From Acholoe squamosa (taxonomy: Eukaryota; Annelida; Polychaeta; Phyllodocida; Polynoidae), in NCBI GenBank assembly GCA_949317995.1, contig OX439041.1, positions 8,320,001 to 8,384,000 on the forward strand: a stretch of 64,000 bases of DNA, written 5' to 3'. This document shows positions 21,096 through 31,397 of this stretch, piece after piece. A program made the position numbers and the translations under genes. The notes beneath the pieces were generated by a model. It saw nothing but the letters and a program-made list of their open reading frames with translations, searched no databases and was not told the origin of the DNA. Position 1 is the first letter of the stretch. The number at the start of each line of letters is the position of its first letter.

Positions 21096-21479
21096 TTTTA
21101 TACCTGTCAATCGCACATTGTGACAGGTATACAGGTATCAGTGGCTCACAGCAGGCAGGCGTCTAAGAGTGCCATAACCTTAACTACATCATTACACTCT
21201 TACCAGCCTCTTTACACATCTACTCAGTCTTTTCCCATGGTATAGACCGTATGATTGGGCGATAATGGATGAAGATACTATTATGGTTACTGTCTCGTCG
21301 GCGCACCCAGACTTTGCAGTTGTGAGAGAAAATTTTTTAAAAATGTCATAACTTTTTTTGGTGTAGGTATGGAAGTGCCACCTTTTACTAATAATGAAGT
21401 CGGAGATGGGGTATGTGTCGAAGGTGAATTATTGTACATTAAAAATGCATAATAAGGGGTCACCTGCACAGAGCACCAA
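21096..21479. repeat. 386-bp direct repeat, copy 2
   Basis: Second copy of 19508-19893. The left arm of the foldback is missing here, so this copy cannot form the long hairpin. A 16-bp gap near 21421 removes GGTTACATGG present in copy 1. Confidence 0.85.
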
Positions 21480-21571
21480 GTACTGAGTCTGGAGAGTGGT
21501 CACTACCACTCGAGGCATTCGGAGTACGGCCGAGGGATCATTCGGTGCGTTCGGAGTATGGCCGAGGGATC

Positions 21572-22034
21572 AATGCTGGTTTGTAAGGCCACCCCCTATT
21601 GGTCTACCCCATGTGGGTCAATGTTGATCCCTGAGTCAACTTACTACCCTCCCAAGCATACTTAGGGACTGGTACCTGGTCAGACCTGGCTGGGGTGGAC
21701 AGGGGTAGAGGGAACAAGCTAAGGTTGTGTAGTTAGCGTTCGAGGTCACCCCCACCCACAATGCACTGCATACGGTTAGAAAACCGCTGCCCAAACGCCT
21801 CGAATGCTAGTTTGTAAAGCCACCCCCTATTGGTCCTCCCCATGTGGGTCAATGTTGATCCTCAAGTCAACTTACTACACTGCCAAGCATAGTTAAGGAC
21901 TGGTACCTAGCCAGACCAGGCTGGGGTGGAAGGGGGTTGAGGCTACCAGCTCAGGTGTTGTAGTTAGTATTCGAGGCCACCCCTACCCATAATGCACTGG
22001 GTATACCTAGAAAACCATACCCCGAACGCCTCAA
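21572..22034. repeat. Two tandem copies of a 231-bp unit
   Basis: 21572-21802 and 21803-22034 share AATGCTRGTTTGTAARGCC, CCCCATGTGGGTCAATGTTG and the tail ...CCAAACGCCTCGA, with roughly 10-15 percent differences by eye. Just upstream (21500-21571) a 37-bp unit containing CGGAGTAYGGCCGAGGGATCA is also repeated twice. Confidence 0.8.
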
Positions 22035-22215
22035 CTGGCTGCACCAGGGTTTATATCCCAACCTTGGGGCAACACAGGAAGTCAGTGTCTCCATGGTGAC
22101 TGGTAGGTAAATAATGCTATATATGGATGCTGATTGGCTGGAAGAGGATTTCCAAGGTCTCAGGGGAGAGACCTGTGCGGATCCTGAGGCCTCAGAGAAT
22201 GCTTTCACACCTTAC

Positions 22216-22281
<66 letters not shown>
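22216..22281. repeat. (AT)n microsatellite
   Basis: About 33 uninterrupted AT dinucleotides. A diverged 60-bp direct repeat with GCTTTCACACC and AAGTTATA follows on its right (22317-22360). Confidence 0.97.
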
Positions 22282-22285
<4 letters not shown>

Positions 22286-22541
22286 AAAAACTAAGTTATA
22301 ATCCTTATAGGAACGACTGCTTTCACACCTATCTGTATATATTGTAAAAGTTAAGTTATAGGCCTAATCATTTGGCTTTCATAGATGAATGCTGGTGTGG
22401 TTGTACCAGCATTTATAATTATATTTTGTACAGTTTATTACATAATAGTTCAATAAGAAGGCCTAATGGCGTGTGACAAAGGAATTTGAAAATTCAAAGA
22501 CCTACGGCCATTGTAGAGCTTCCCCTACCCATTGTTACCCA

Positions 22542-22548
22542 TATATAG
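22542..22548 (+). promoter_or_regulatory. Possible TATA box of the two-helix membrane protein gene
   Basis: TATATAG about 190 bases before the ATG at 22736, followed by a G-rich start-like stretch. It is a fair TATA match but no initiator can be proved; a CCAATAAAT at 22607 lies between it and the start codon. Confidence 0.3.
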
Positions 22549-22735
22549 GACCAGGGGAGTAATGGGGACATCATAGAGAAAAATTCTCTCCTTGATAATT
22601 CTGGTCCAATAAATACTTTTTACTTGTGTATTGACCAAAAGGCCCCCTACATTATAGTTAGGTTGTAATCTGCTACTTTCAGGAACCTGCCAAAGTGCAA
22701 AATGTCAGAGATGAAAAACTACTGTGTCTAACACC

Positions 22736-25700
22736 ATGGCAGTGTGTTTGCCAATCCCTGATAACTACCCATTCAACACTATTCTAATGGATGCCTTGAC
22801 CATCTTCAATGTGTTACTACTGGTTGCCCTGATAAGCATACTTCCACCAAATGAAGGTAAGTATCCTTCTATACTTCATATATATGTATATCAAATATTC
22901 TTAGCATAATGTTCTGTTCAAGTGCAATGGCTGATAATCATGTTTAGTCCTTGGGGTAAAATGAGCTTCTGTAATGTTTGAATACGAATCTTGCATAGTA
23001 ACCCGGACAATCCTTTTTTAATTGCTAAGTGACCCAAAATGACCTAGTTCTTCCACTTAAAAATTTGATTAAATAAAAATAAAAAAAGGCCCTACCTTAT
23101 AACTCAAATCACAAATAAAATAAAAAATAAAAAGCCTCCTTCCCATCTCTTTTTTTTCCAGAAAGGTATCTGAAAAGCTGAAAATCTTTTTTTAAGCGGC
23201 AGTGCTTTGCATGATGCTGCCACCTGGTGTTTGGTGTTTGCAGTATTGCAAATAACTAAGTAATGCTATGTCCAAGTTTTTTTATGGGGGGCTTAAACCC
23301 CATCCCCCTGCAGCATGACATCATTTATGTGACGACCCCCAGAGACAAAGAGACAAAGGAACGTCAGAGACAAAGGAACGTCGCTCCCGTTGCAACAGTA
23401 AGCATCCAATTTTGTGATGGGATCACTATCATAATATAATAGTAAAGGGGAACGATGATCAGTTTTTGCCGACCATTTCTTCAAGAGCGGTTCATGCCCA
23501 TTTCACACAAATAGGCCAAGTGTGGAGAGGGCAGAAACCGCCAGTGAAGAAACAGGAGGCGAAAAAATATCAGAGTTCATCTTTACATTTATGTCAAGGT
23601 GTTACAATCAAATGAACTCACATTTGTTCGTATCAGATGATGCATCGCCACTTTTTGATGATATGACCTTGGGTATGATGTCATCGTGCAGAATCAACTT
23701 GGGTTATTCAATACCTAGGGTAAAATACAGGACCCCAGTGGTGAGTAAATGGGGCATCAGTATTGACATAAAGATAATTAAGTGACTCTGATACTTTTGA
23801 CTTATCTGATTCATCCACCACATGAAGAGGCAACAGTTTTAGTTCTGCCTGGACACTAACAAGTTGAAATAGAATATCACACTTTATGTCAAGGTGAATA
23901 TCGATGCCCTATTGATAATGCACTAAACCCCTGTATTGCACCCCTGCGTTAAATAACCTGCAGGAATTCCGCACGATGACGTCATACGCCCACCGCGCAT
24001 GCGCAGCCTTTTTGAAACTTAAACATTCAAGATGGCGGCGGTCAGCATTTCGCAATGACGATGGGAAAATAAGAGGTAATTGTGAAGGATATTGATCAAA
24101 TAACGAATAATTATCCACTCAAACACCTTGATATAAATGTAAAGATGAACTCTGATCAGTTTGAGCGTCCTGTTTCTTCACTCACGCTTCCTGCCCGCTC
24201 CACACTCGGCCTATCGGCCTCGTGCAGAACGGGCAGGAAGCGCTCGTGAAGAAACGGTTATCTTAAACTGCTCATCATTCAACTTTACCATTTTATTTAT
24301 CACAACATTTGTTGATAGCCATAATAAAAAAAAAACTGGCATACTATTTAATTAATTAAGCATGAGAATCCTTAGTGCTTAATGCATTATAGTCATTGAT
24401 GCATTTCTGCATTGTGCTGACCCTACAGTTCACTGAAAACATGGAAGATCCGAAACTAGTCAGCGGTGACCACTTCAGGTCCTCAAGTTCACGATACCTT
24501 AAACTACAACTTTAGGTAGTCAAAATGACGACTTTAGCTCATCATCTTGATGACCTTAGTTGTCAATATAACGACTCTGTACTGGAGTTGCAAGCTGCGT
24601 CAGCAGTCGGGAGCGTAGCGACCGTAGCAACTCTATAATGTTTTAGGTTTTCTCCCTGAGTCATCAGGATGACAAAAAGTCGTCATTTTGACTACCTAAA
24701 GTTGTAGTTTTAGGTATCGTCAGCTTGAGGACCTAAAGTGGTCACCGCTGTCTAGTTTCGGATCTCCTATGTTTTCAGTGTTCTATACACTTTTGTAGGG
24801 TATAGGGTAGCTCATGGCTGGTGCTTCCATGCAGTGCTGGTGTGTAGAATTGTTCAGTTATACACCTTGGACCCTTTAGGGAGTGGTCATTATTTATCAA
24901 CAGGGGGTTGGTGGGTTTGAGGGGGGGGGCATAAAATTTTCAGACCCCTCCCGAGGGGGGGCTAAAATAATTTTGACCCCTCTTGAGGGGGGGCTAAAAA
25001 AATTCACCCTCTTTTTAGCAAAAAAGCCTGTGCGCTACTAAAGATCACAGAGGTGTGGGGGGGCGCAAAATATTTTGCCTGCCGTCAAGGGGGGGGCGTA
25101 AAAAATGTCCACGCGTCCGCGCGAAAACCTACCACCCCCCCTGTTGATAAATAATGACCACTCCCTTAGGGGCTGCAATTGGTGCATCATGCCCACCCTA
25201 TGGGGGTGATACACTCCCCCAGGGTCAACATGATGCTGCATTAAAGTTCTGGTGAGCAGACGCACTGGCACTTCACTGGTGTATTATGCCGACCAGTGAG
25301 TATGATGCACAACAGGATTTGTGGCCCTTAGGGTCACTCTCACCAGATTGGTGCAGGTCTGATATGAGATAGTGAAAAATGATATTTAGGAGTTCAGTGT
25401 AATCCTTTGGCACATGGAAAATATATGTATAGATGGATCTTGTTACACATTCCTTTTTCCTTAAATATATGATTAAATATTATTAACAATGGAGTCTTTT
25501 TGCCATGTGTGGTTTATAGGTGGCTCTTTGGCCACCTAGAAGGCCTACTGATTATATTTTTTTGCCAATTTTCCTTCAACAAAGGGTTTACTATTTTACA
25601 CCATAGAAAAGGTTATGGTAAGTTCTATAATATTATTTAAAAAGATTTGTATTTTATTGACTTATAAAAAATTGATGGGTCTCCTAATTATTTTTTCTGC

Positions 25701-27673
25701 CCTTTTTCTAGGACTTTGCCTTTTATAAACTTTGCAGTTTTTGTGTATGTACCTGGGGTCACTTATGTGGGTTTAAGCACTTTTCACATTTTGCTTAAAG
25801 CCTATTGTTTGCAAAGATGTACAATACCCTGGGTAAATTTTCAAATATTGTTATAGTTATATTGGTTTACATTCATGCCACAGGTGGTGGTCAAAGAGCC
25901 ACCCTAAGTGGTCAAAGAGCCACCCAAATGGCCAAAAAAGGCCCCCAATAGTCTTGAAATTGTTTCAAAATATTTTCAAACGGTCTGGGTATAGTTCATA
26001 GGCTATATACATCATTATGCATCTAATTTGTATTTGTAATTATTCACGATTATAGTAAAGTCATGGCATTATCTCAGCTGGTCAAAGAGCCGCCCCAAGT
26101 GGTCAAAGAGCCACCTATTGGTTAAATAGCCACCAGAATACCCTCAAAAATGTTCAAAAAATATTGTTTTAGATGTCAGAATAGAGGGCATGGGATCTGT
26201 ACATCATTATACATTCAATTTGCATTTGTAATTACTCATGATTATGGTGAAGTCATGCCATTATCATAGCTGGCCTCAGGTGGTCAAAGAGCCACCTAAA
26301 TGGTCAAATAGGCTCCCAGTAGTCCAAAAGAAAGTCTCAAAATAAATTTTTAAAATCAAAATAGAGTGCAAAGGCTGTACATTTCCTTACACATCTAATT
26401 TGCATTCTCAATCATTTATGATTATTGTAAATTCATGGATTTATATCAGCTGGTCAAATAGCCACCCCAGGTGGTCAAAGAGCCACCTCAGCTGGTCAAA
26501 GAGTCATCCAAATGGCCAAATAGGCCCCATTAATCTTTAAAAACTCTCAAAATGTATTTTTCAAAAGTCAGAATGGTCTGTGTAAGCTGTACACATCATT
26601 GAATATCGAACTGGTGTTCTTAATAATTCATGATTATAGTAATTTCATGCATTTATATCAGGTGGTCAAAGAGCCACCCAAGTGGTCAAAAAACCACCTC
26701 TTCTTTGGACCTTGTTAATTTCCATAATATTTCTCAGTTTCGTATGATTGACCAACAGACAGGACCTATTATCGTTATCATAATGAACATAAAGGTTATA
26801 GTTAAATACCAAGTGTATCAGAAATAAAAAAGCAAACTGTCCAAGTGGTCAAAGAGCCACCCATCTAAATGAAGAAGGTAAAACTAGACTTTGGAAGGCC
26901 ATGGAAAAAAAATATCACCTTCAACACTAATTAAAAAGATGAGCTTAACTAGCTGAGTGTCCCCTTTCTTTGGGAAAAATATAGGATAATATGAGAATAT
27001 TCAAAATCAAGATATAAAAAATGTGAAAAGAAATCAAACAGAGTAAGTGGTCAAAGAGCCACCCAAGGGCGGCTCTTTGACCATTTGCTATTTGTAGCAA
27101 GAAATAAAAAAGAGAAGACTTAAGAGGTGATAAAAATGTTCAGGGGGTGGGGAAGAGAGGTATTTGTACACATGTACACATTATTAATACATGATATTAC
27201 AATAAAAAATAATATTGTGAGATTTCAGTGGCTTGGAGAAGGCTTATTGTGAAAAAAGGGCATTTTAGGCCTTTCTGACCTTAGGTAACAAAAAAATATG
27301 ACCTGTTTTACAATGAAATTATTTTTGCCCTGTAGGTGTAAGCCTATCTGACATGGGAAAAATAACAAATGTAAAAATATGATACAAAATAATTTTACAC
27401 AAGTCTTCAAAATGAATAACCCCTATTTTCAGACCTGCACCAATCTGGTGAGAGTGACCCTTTAAGGGTTGTAATATTTAGTCCCTTTAAAAACATAATA
27501 TTCAAAGCAAACAAAAAGGTTATTATAATAATATGATCTGAACAACGTTAATAACTTTTACTGTTTCAGTTTCCATGGAGAGAAGTGATGGTCTAAACGC
27601 ACTGTTCATCTTATTGGCGGTGGTAGTACTCACTGTGATTGGTGGATGCTGTTATGTCATTCGTAATAGATAG
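22736..27673 (+). CDS. Small two-helix membrane protein, two exons (74 aa)
   Basis: Exon 1 is 22736-22856 and exon 2 is 27570-27673, joined across a 4.7-kb intron with GTAAGT donor and TTTCAG acceptor. Both borders are phase 1, giving an uninterrupted 74-residue protein. The start has a near-perfect context (ACACCATGG). Residues 17-38 (LMDALTIFNVLLLVALISIL) and about 49-69 (ALFILLAVVVLTVIGGCCYV) are strongly hydrophobic, separated by a short polar loop (PPNEVSMERSDG). The protein ends in basic RNR. It is probably a small two-pass membrane protein, or a type I protein whose first helix is a signal anchor. AATAAA at 27856 gives a 3' UTR of about 190 bases. I do not recognise the family. The intron is filled with transposable elements. 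Splicing is inferred, but four independent signals agree. Confidence 0.6.
22857..23510 (+). other. Start of the intron, no element recognised
   Basis: AT-rich intron sequence with several A-rich runs near 23065-23130. A 23341-23375 segment repeats GAGACAAAGGAACGTC in tandem. No coding region recognised. Confidence 0.4.
23511..24214. mobile_element. Foldback element with promoter-like core
   Basis: The ends ATAGGCCAAGTGTGG and CCACACTCGGCCTAT are inverted. Homology between the arms continues inward, with interruptions, for about 280 bases (AACAGGAGGC, ATCAGAGTTCATCTTTACAT, AATGGGGCATC against their complements). The right half contains TGACGTCA (23978), GCGCATGCGC (23995) and AAGATGGCGGC (24029). 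A further short hairpin follows at 24205-24250. It lies in the intron of the two-helix gene. Confidence 0.7.
23978..24039 (+). promoter_or_regulatory. CRE, NRF1 and YY1 motif cluster
   Basis: Within 62 bases occur a perfect cAMP-response element TGACGTCA, a perfect NRF1-type site GCGCATGCGC, and AAGATGGCGGC, which matches YY1 and places an ATG in good context. Such a trio marks many animal housekeeping promoters. Here the ATG opens only eight codons, so no gene follows directly. It may be a promoter copied by the foldback element. Confidence 0.45.
24431..24780. mobile_element. 350-bp foldback MITE with about 105-bp arms
   Basis: CACTGAAAACATGGAAGATC at the left is mirrored by GATCTCCTATGTTTTCAGTG at the right, and inverted pairing continues to about 24535/24675 (GTAGTCAAAATGACGACTTT). 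The central 24591-24660 core (GAGTTGCAAGCTGCGTCAG ... TTTTAGGTTTTCTCCC) recurs inverted at 28314-28388 without the arms. No coding capacity. It lies in the intron of the two-helix gene. Confidence 0.85.
24879..25165. mobile_element. 287-bp MITE with TTA target duplication
   Basis: Starts GGGAGTGGTCATTATTTATC and ends with its inverted copy; about 29 bases of the two ends pair perfectly. TTA flanks both sides (24876-24878 and 25166-25168), the target typical of PIF/Harbinger MITEs. The interior has several G runs of seven to nine bases that could form G-quadruplexes. A diverged relative of one end is at 63064. Confidence 0.85.
25177..25320. repeat. Dispersed TGCATCATG palindromic repeat
   Basis: Two imperfect hairpins: GGTGCATCATGCCCACC...GGGGGTGATACACTC, and a second around TGGTGTATTATGCCGACCAG...TATGATGCAC. 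Related units occur at 30105-30245, 52320-52440, 52680-52790, 55405-55470 and 57960-58045. Confidence 0.6.
25331..27460. mobile_element. 2.1-kb TIR element carrying a satellite
   Basis: A perfect 32-bp inverted repeat (GGGTCACTCTCACCAGATTG and 12 more bases) bounds the element at 25331-25362 and 27429-27460. TTA precedes the left end; the right side reads TTTAA, so the target duplication is imperfect or ambiguous. There is no transposase. The interior is dominated by a 190-200-bp satellite (25870-27080). Non-autonomous DNA transposon in the intron of the two-helix gene. Confidence 0.8.
25870..27085. repeat. 190-200-bp satellite with GTGGTCAAAGAGCCACC
   Basis: The semi-palindromic box GTGGTCAAAGAGCCACC heads units near 25888, 26079, 26282, 26474, 26664, 26845 and 27049 (spacing 181-204 bases). 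Several units carry the box twice and are followed by ACATCATTATRCAT and AATTCATGATTAT words. Inverted boxes GGTGGCTCTTTGGCCACC (25510) and GGGCGGCTCTTTGACC (27067) sit outside the array. Confidence 0.85.
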
Positions 27674-27880
27674 TTTAGTGTTATCCGGCTAGGAATATTG
27701 CCCTAAGACTGTCGATTAGGGTAGTATGTGGGGTTGGTTAAAAGGGTAGGGCATTTTGAAAAAGAGGCCTAACAAGCCCCCATGTATAGGTGGGCAAAGC
27801 TGAATACAGTCAATTTATCAAGATATTGTCACAAATTTATGTATCATGTGAATGCAATAAAGCTATATGAAATTGAAGTT
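27674..27880 (+). terminator. 3' UTR and poly(A) signal of the two-helix gene
   Basis: AATAAA at 27856-27861, with a T/G-containing stretch after it, 183 bases beyond the stop codon. Confidence 0.5.
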
Positions 27881-28281
27881 AATGAAACATAAATCACTTG
27901 TATTTCAGCCTTCTTTGTGTTTCTTTTTATTTTCTCTAATTTTTTGCATAAAATCTTGTATCCATATGAACACAAAATATAAATATATAAGGGAAACCAC
28001 ATCTCATACAACAAAACAATACCTTCTCATTATTCAAGCGGGATTCCAAATACTGATTTCTGGAGCTGATGAGTGCCACCTATTGTGGCGGGAACATATT
28101 CACCTGAGTGAGTGGGTCCATCTAGCGGGGAAATATACCCCTATATCTCCTCAGTTCCCTTGAATACATAGTAGTATGGGATGAAGCAGCAGCATTAAAA
28201 CAAGAAAAAATGTGGCAAGGACCACGGATAGCAGTTGCCACTTCATCACTAGCCACTGCAGGTGATGTCACTGAGACAGCA
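27881..28281. other. Spacer, no gene recognised
   Basis: Non-coding. GTGCCACCTATTGTGGCGGG (28073) and GGTCCATCTAGCGGGG are reminiscent of repeat edges elsewhere, but I could not place them. Confidence 0.35.
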
Positions 28282-28313
28282 TGACGTCACCGATGACGTC
28301 ATAGGTGACGTCA
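28282..28313 (+). promoter_or_regulatory. Three perfect CREs at 12-bp spacing
   Basis: TGACGTCA occurs at 28282, 28294 and 28306, so the starts are exactly 12 bases apart. It directly abuts the foldback-core copy that follows. Confidence 0.6.
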
Positions 28314-28388
28314 TAGGGAGAAAACCTAAAACATTATAGAGTTGCTACGGTCGCTACGCTCCCGGCTGCTGACGCAGCTTGCAACTCA
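28314..28388 (-). repeat. Isolated core of the 24431-24780 foldback
   Basis: Inverted copy of 24591-24660 (GGGAGAAAACCTAAAACATT ... CTGACGCAGCTTGCAACTC) with a few differences and without the inverted arms. Confidence 0.8.
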
Positions 28389-30104
28389 AAATAATCATTA
28401 TCATAACTAATTAAGGGGAAGGTTTTCTCTATTGTCCCCAATACTCCCATGATCCTGTTTATAGGTAGAAATGGACAGAGCTCTGAGCTGGCCATAGATG
28501 TTTGAATTTTGAGGGAAAAAAATTGATTAGAAGAGAAGATATGATATTTTCTATTTTTTACCTCACATTTACAAGGTTTGGGTGCGCCTTATATGTGGGT
28601 GTCATTATAGTAGTATATCTAGAGGGTGATGGAATTTGTAACAACAAAATTTGGGTGCCCCAAGTTTAATGAGCGATATAAAGTAACTAGAAAATTAACA
28701 TCAAGAATCTAACAAGATCGGAAGCTGTTTATTAATTGCGAAGAAGAAAATTGACACAAAACAACATGGCAAACAGAGCACTGTTTTCACTGATAATTGT
28801 AGATTGAGAATTGGATTTTTAATATATTCAACTCTTCCCTTAAGTACATTTATCGAAAAAAAATAGCACAATTAATCAAATAGATATACAATGAATTTAA
28901 TCCTTGCAAGGATTATAATGAATTATTGAACTATCAGGGTTGAAATGGCCTCAGCGTAATGCACAAATGTGACCCCAAAATAATATAGAATCTAACATTT
29001 GTACTAAAGTCATATCAAATTCCATCTCCCACACAACTCAATGTTGGTCAGAATTGCAGTACTTAACTTTATTGGTGGTACAAATTATATATTATACTCA
29101 CTAAAAATCTTCCCTGGATGTCTACCTTGTTGGTAGACATTCTTATTGTTGAATTTCCATTAGGCATTACACTAATTATATTATCAATATCATTGTTTCA
29201 AACATGGCTGCATAATGCAGGAGTAAACCTAGCTACAAGAGTTTATTAGTACAGCATTTCCTCGTGTATTATTGTAATATAAACACAGTTATTATATCAC
29301 GGGTCTGTGTGCACCCCACAGTCTGTTAACTTTCACCATAATATTATCCATCTCAAAACCCAAGATTGCGGCCCATCATTTTGATATAGACCTATTTCAT
29401 CATTTTGCCGTTCCAGACCTAGGTCAGTCGTATCTGAAACCTCCCCAGCCGGGAGGGTGATGTGGGCAGAGGCAGTGGGGCTCTAAACCTCTGAGAAAAT
29501 TCTCTCCCATTTTCTATTACCCAAAGTCACAAAATCATTGATAAGTCATAAGAAAAATTTACAGAAAATCTAAAACAAATCAGGAAATGACTTGATGAAA
29601 TATAGAAAAAAACAGCCTATTTAGTAATAGAAATTACCTCTTTAAGAAAAACAGATAGATTTGTAAACCAGGGGCCAGGAGTAGAAAGCCTCCTACTACT
29701 CCTGACTGACCACCAACTGGTTCCAAAAAAAAGTGTCATTTCAATTTGAAATAGCATGAAATAGGTGAAATAAGGCCTTATTTCTGTATCGTTGCCATCT
29801 CCGACTTATTTCACTTGTGACATAATCTATGATACCTGGGCAAATTGGCAGTTCTTATTTCATCCTTCACATAATTTGCACCCAGGATCGTGAAACCGAA
29901 ACTCCAACTGCATTGGTGTTGATAGCAACAGACTTCATCAATATCAACTTTCGTGTCAGCCAACTCATCATTCATAGCATTCCTTAAGTATTGGTTTCAT
30001 TTAATTCCTAAAATCTAAGCGTTTAGCAAATGAATAATATTGTTTCAGAAATATATGGCCATGATCAGTCTTTGCATCCTCAACCATTAAAAAGCTGCTG
30101 ATTA
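28389..30104. other. AT-rich spacer, no gene recognised
   Basis: I see no convincing exon, RNA gene or element. TAATAGGTGAAATAAG-like words near 29745-29775 form a small direct repeat. Compared with its surroundings this is quiet sequence. Confidence 0.4.
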
Positions 30105-30245
30105 TATAGAAATGCATCATGCCAACCAGTAGTCCAGAGAGTCAACATGATGCACCTATGAAGTTGTGCGCACTTCATTGGTGCATCATGACAACCCATT
30201 GGGCATGATGCACTCGAGCATCAGCAGCCATTGAAGGGTTAAACT
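30105..30245. repeat. Dispersed TGCATCATG palindromic repeat
   Basis: Best copy of the family in the window: GTGCATCATGACAACC and GGGCATGATGCACT form a 34-base hairpin at 30180-30215, with AGTTGTGCGCACTTCATTGG just upstream. Confidence 0.65.
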
Positions 30246-30514
30246 GGCCATGATTGGTTGTTCCATCAACATGATTCGTGCCTGTGGGTGGGGTGCACCG
30301 ATTTGAAGGTGGGCAGGCCTTATTTTCTTCCTTAGCTTCCAGAGCTGAAACAGATATAGCAGTAATATGGCTTTCAATAGAATATAATGTTATTAAGTAC
30401 TATATAATAGATAGCCTTTTAAGGGAGGTATACACAGTATTTGTGCAGAACACGTTTTCATGTATTTGATGAATTTTTCATGTAGGTTCTATTTTACAAC
30501 ACGTTGGTAGCATT

Positions 30515-30957
30515 GGAATGAGAATGGAACAAAAATATTTGTTTTCAGCTTCTTTTCATTCAATGGCTTTACAGGATAAAATTCAATTTAAAGTTTCACG
30601 GTTGGATACCAATCTTCGAGTGATTATCTACAGCGTTTTTTTTTCTTTAGCTGATATTCCAATTATTAAGCTCTTCAGAGGTCTTCAAAGTTGCATAGTT
30701 AGTAATTTATTAGAATTTTTAGCGTAACATGGGGGGAAATAGATGGAAATAAGATTTTTTTTAGTAAGTATGCAACTTTGAAAAGCTCTGGAGAGCTGAA
30801 TAATTGGAACATCGGGTAAAGAAAAAAGGCCCCCACATAACAACTCCAAGATTAGTTTGTAATCGTTAGACCTAAAATTGACACACAATTTTGAATCCAA
30901 AATAATGTATATATAAAAAGAAGCTAAAATATAACAATTGTGTTCCATTTCCATTCC
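30515..30957. mobile_element. Foldback element with about 215-bp arms
   Basis: GGAATGAGAATGGAACA at the left is mirrored by TGTTCCATTTCCATTCC at the right. Pairing continues, with roughly a quarter of positions differing, to a short centre near 30735. Each arm, read outside-in, contains an open frame (69 and 89 codons) and the two products resemble each other (IPIIKLFRGLQSCI against VPIIQLSRAFQSCI). That similarity follows from the palindrome and does not prove coding. Confidence 0.75.
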
Positions 30958-31325
30958 ATATTTTTCAAAATATTACCAAAGTGGAATCGTTTGAAAGGAG
31001 TGCTTATGTACGGTCATATTGATGTGCAATATGTATGGTTTCAAACTTAATGTGACAAATAATGGAGGAGCAATGCTTCAATAAGACTACTGTGAGCACC
31101 TCCATTAAGGCACGTTGGTAATCACCAATTACAGGTTGTGTAGGATACAGCTGTTAAAGGGTTCTTCCACCAATGTCACACTCTCAGTCAGTCTCGATAT
31201 TACATTATTTTATTAAGGGTGGAATTGTGATGGAATACCAATAACGTGCATAGAATTGTGATGGAATTGTGATGGATGATCAGTGTGACTATAAATGGTA
31301 GTGTAGTGGTCAGCGGAAAATATCA
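30958..31325. other. Spacer with short repeats
   Basis: Non-coding. GGAATTGTGATGGA is repeated three times at 31211-31275; a related GATTCCATCAC palindrome lies at 32190-32290. Confidence 0.45.
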
Positions 31326-31397
31326 TGGAGAAACCGGGACTCGAACCCGGGACCCTCCAACTTCAAAGCAGCTGCTCTATCTCTGAGCTACTCCCCC
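31326..31397 (-). tRNA. tRNA-like sequence, probable pseudogene
   Basis: Read on the minus strand, 72 bases fold partly as a tRNA: acceptor GGGGGAG pairing with TTTCTCC through G-U pairs, D arm GCTC/GAGC, and a perfect T arm CCGGG-TTCGAGT-CCCGG with an intact B box. The anticodon stem pairs poorly (a UGA or UUU reading depends on the fold), so I do not assign an amino acid. It is a tRNA pseudogene or the head of a SINE. Confidence 0.55.

Noticed and set aside
31326-31397. Functional tRNA gene
   Set aside because: T arm and D arm are fine, but the anticodon stem does not pair and the acceptor depends on G-U pairs; kept as tRNA-like only.
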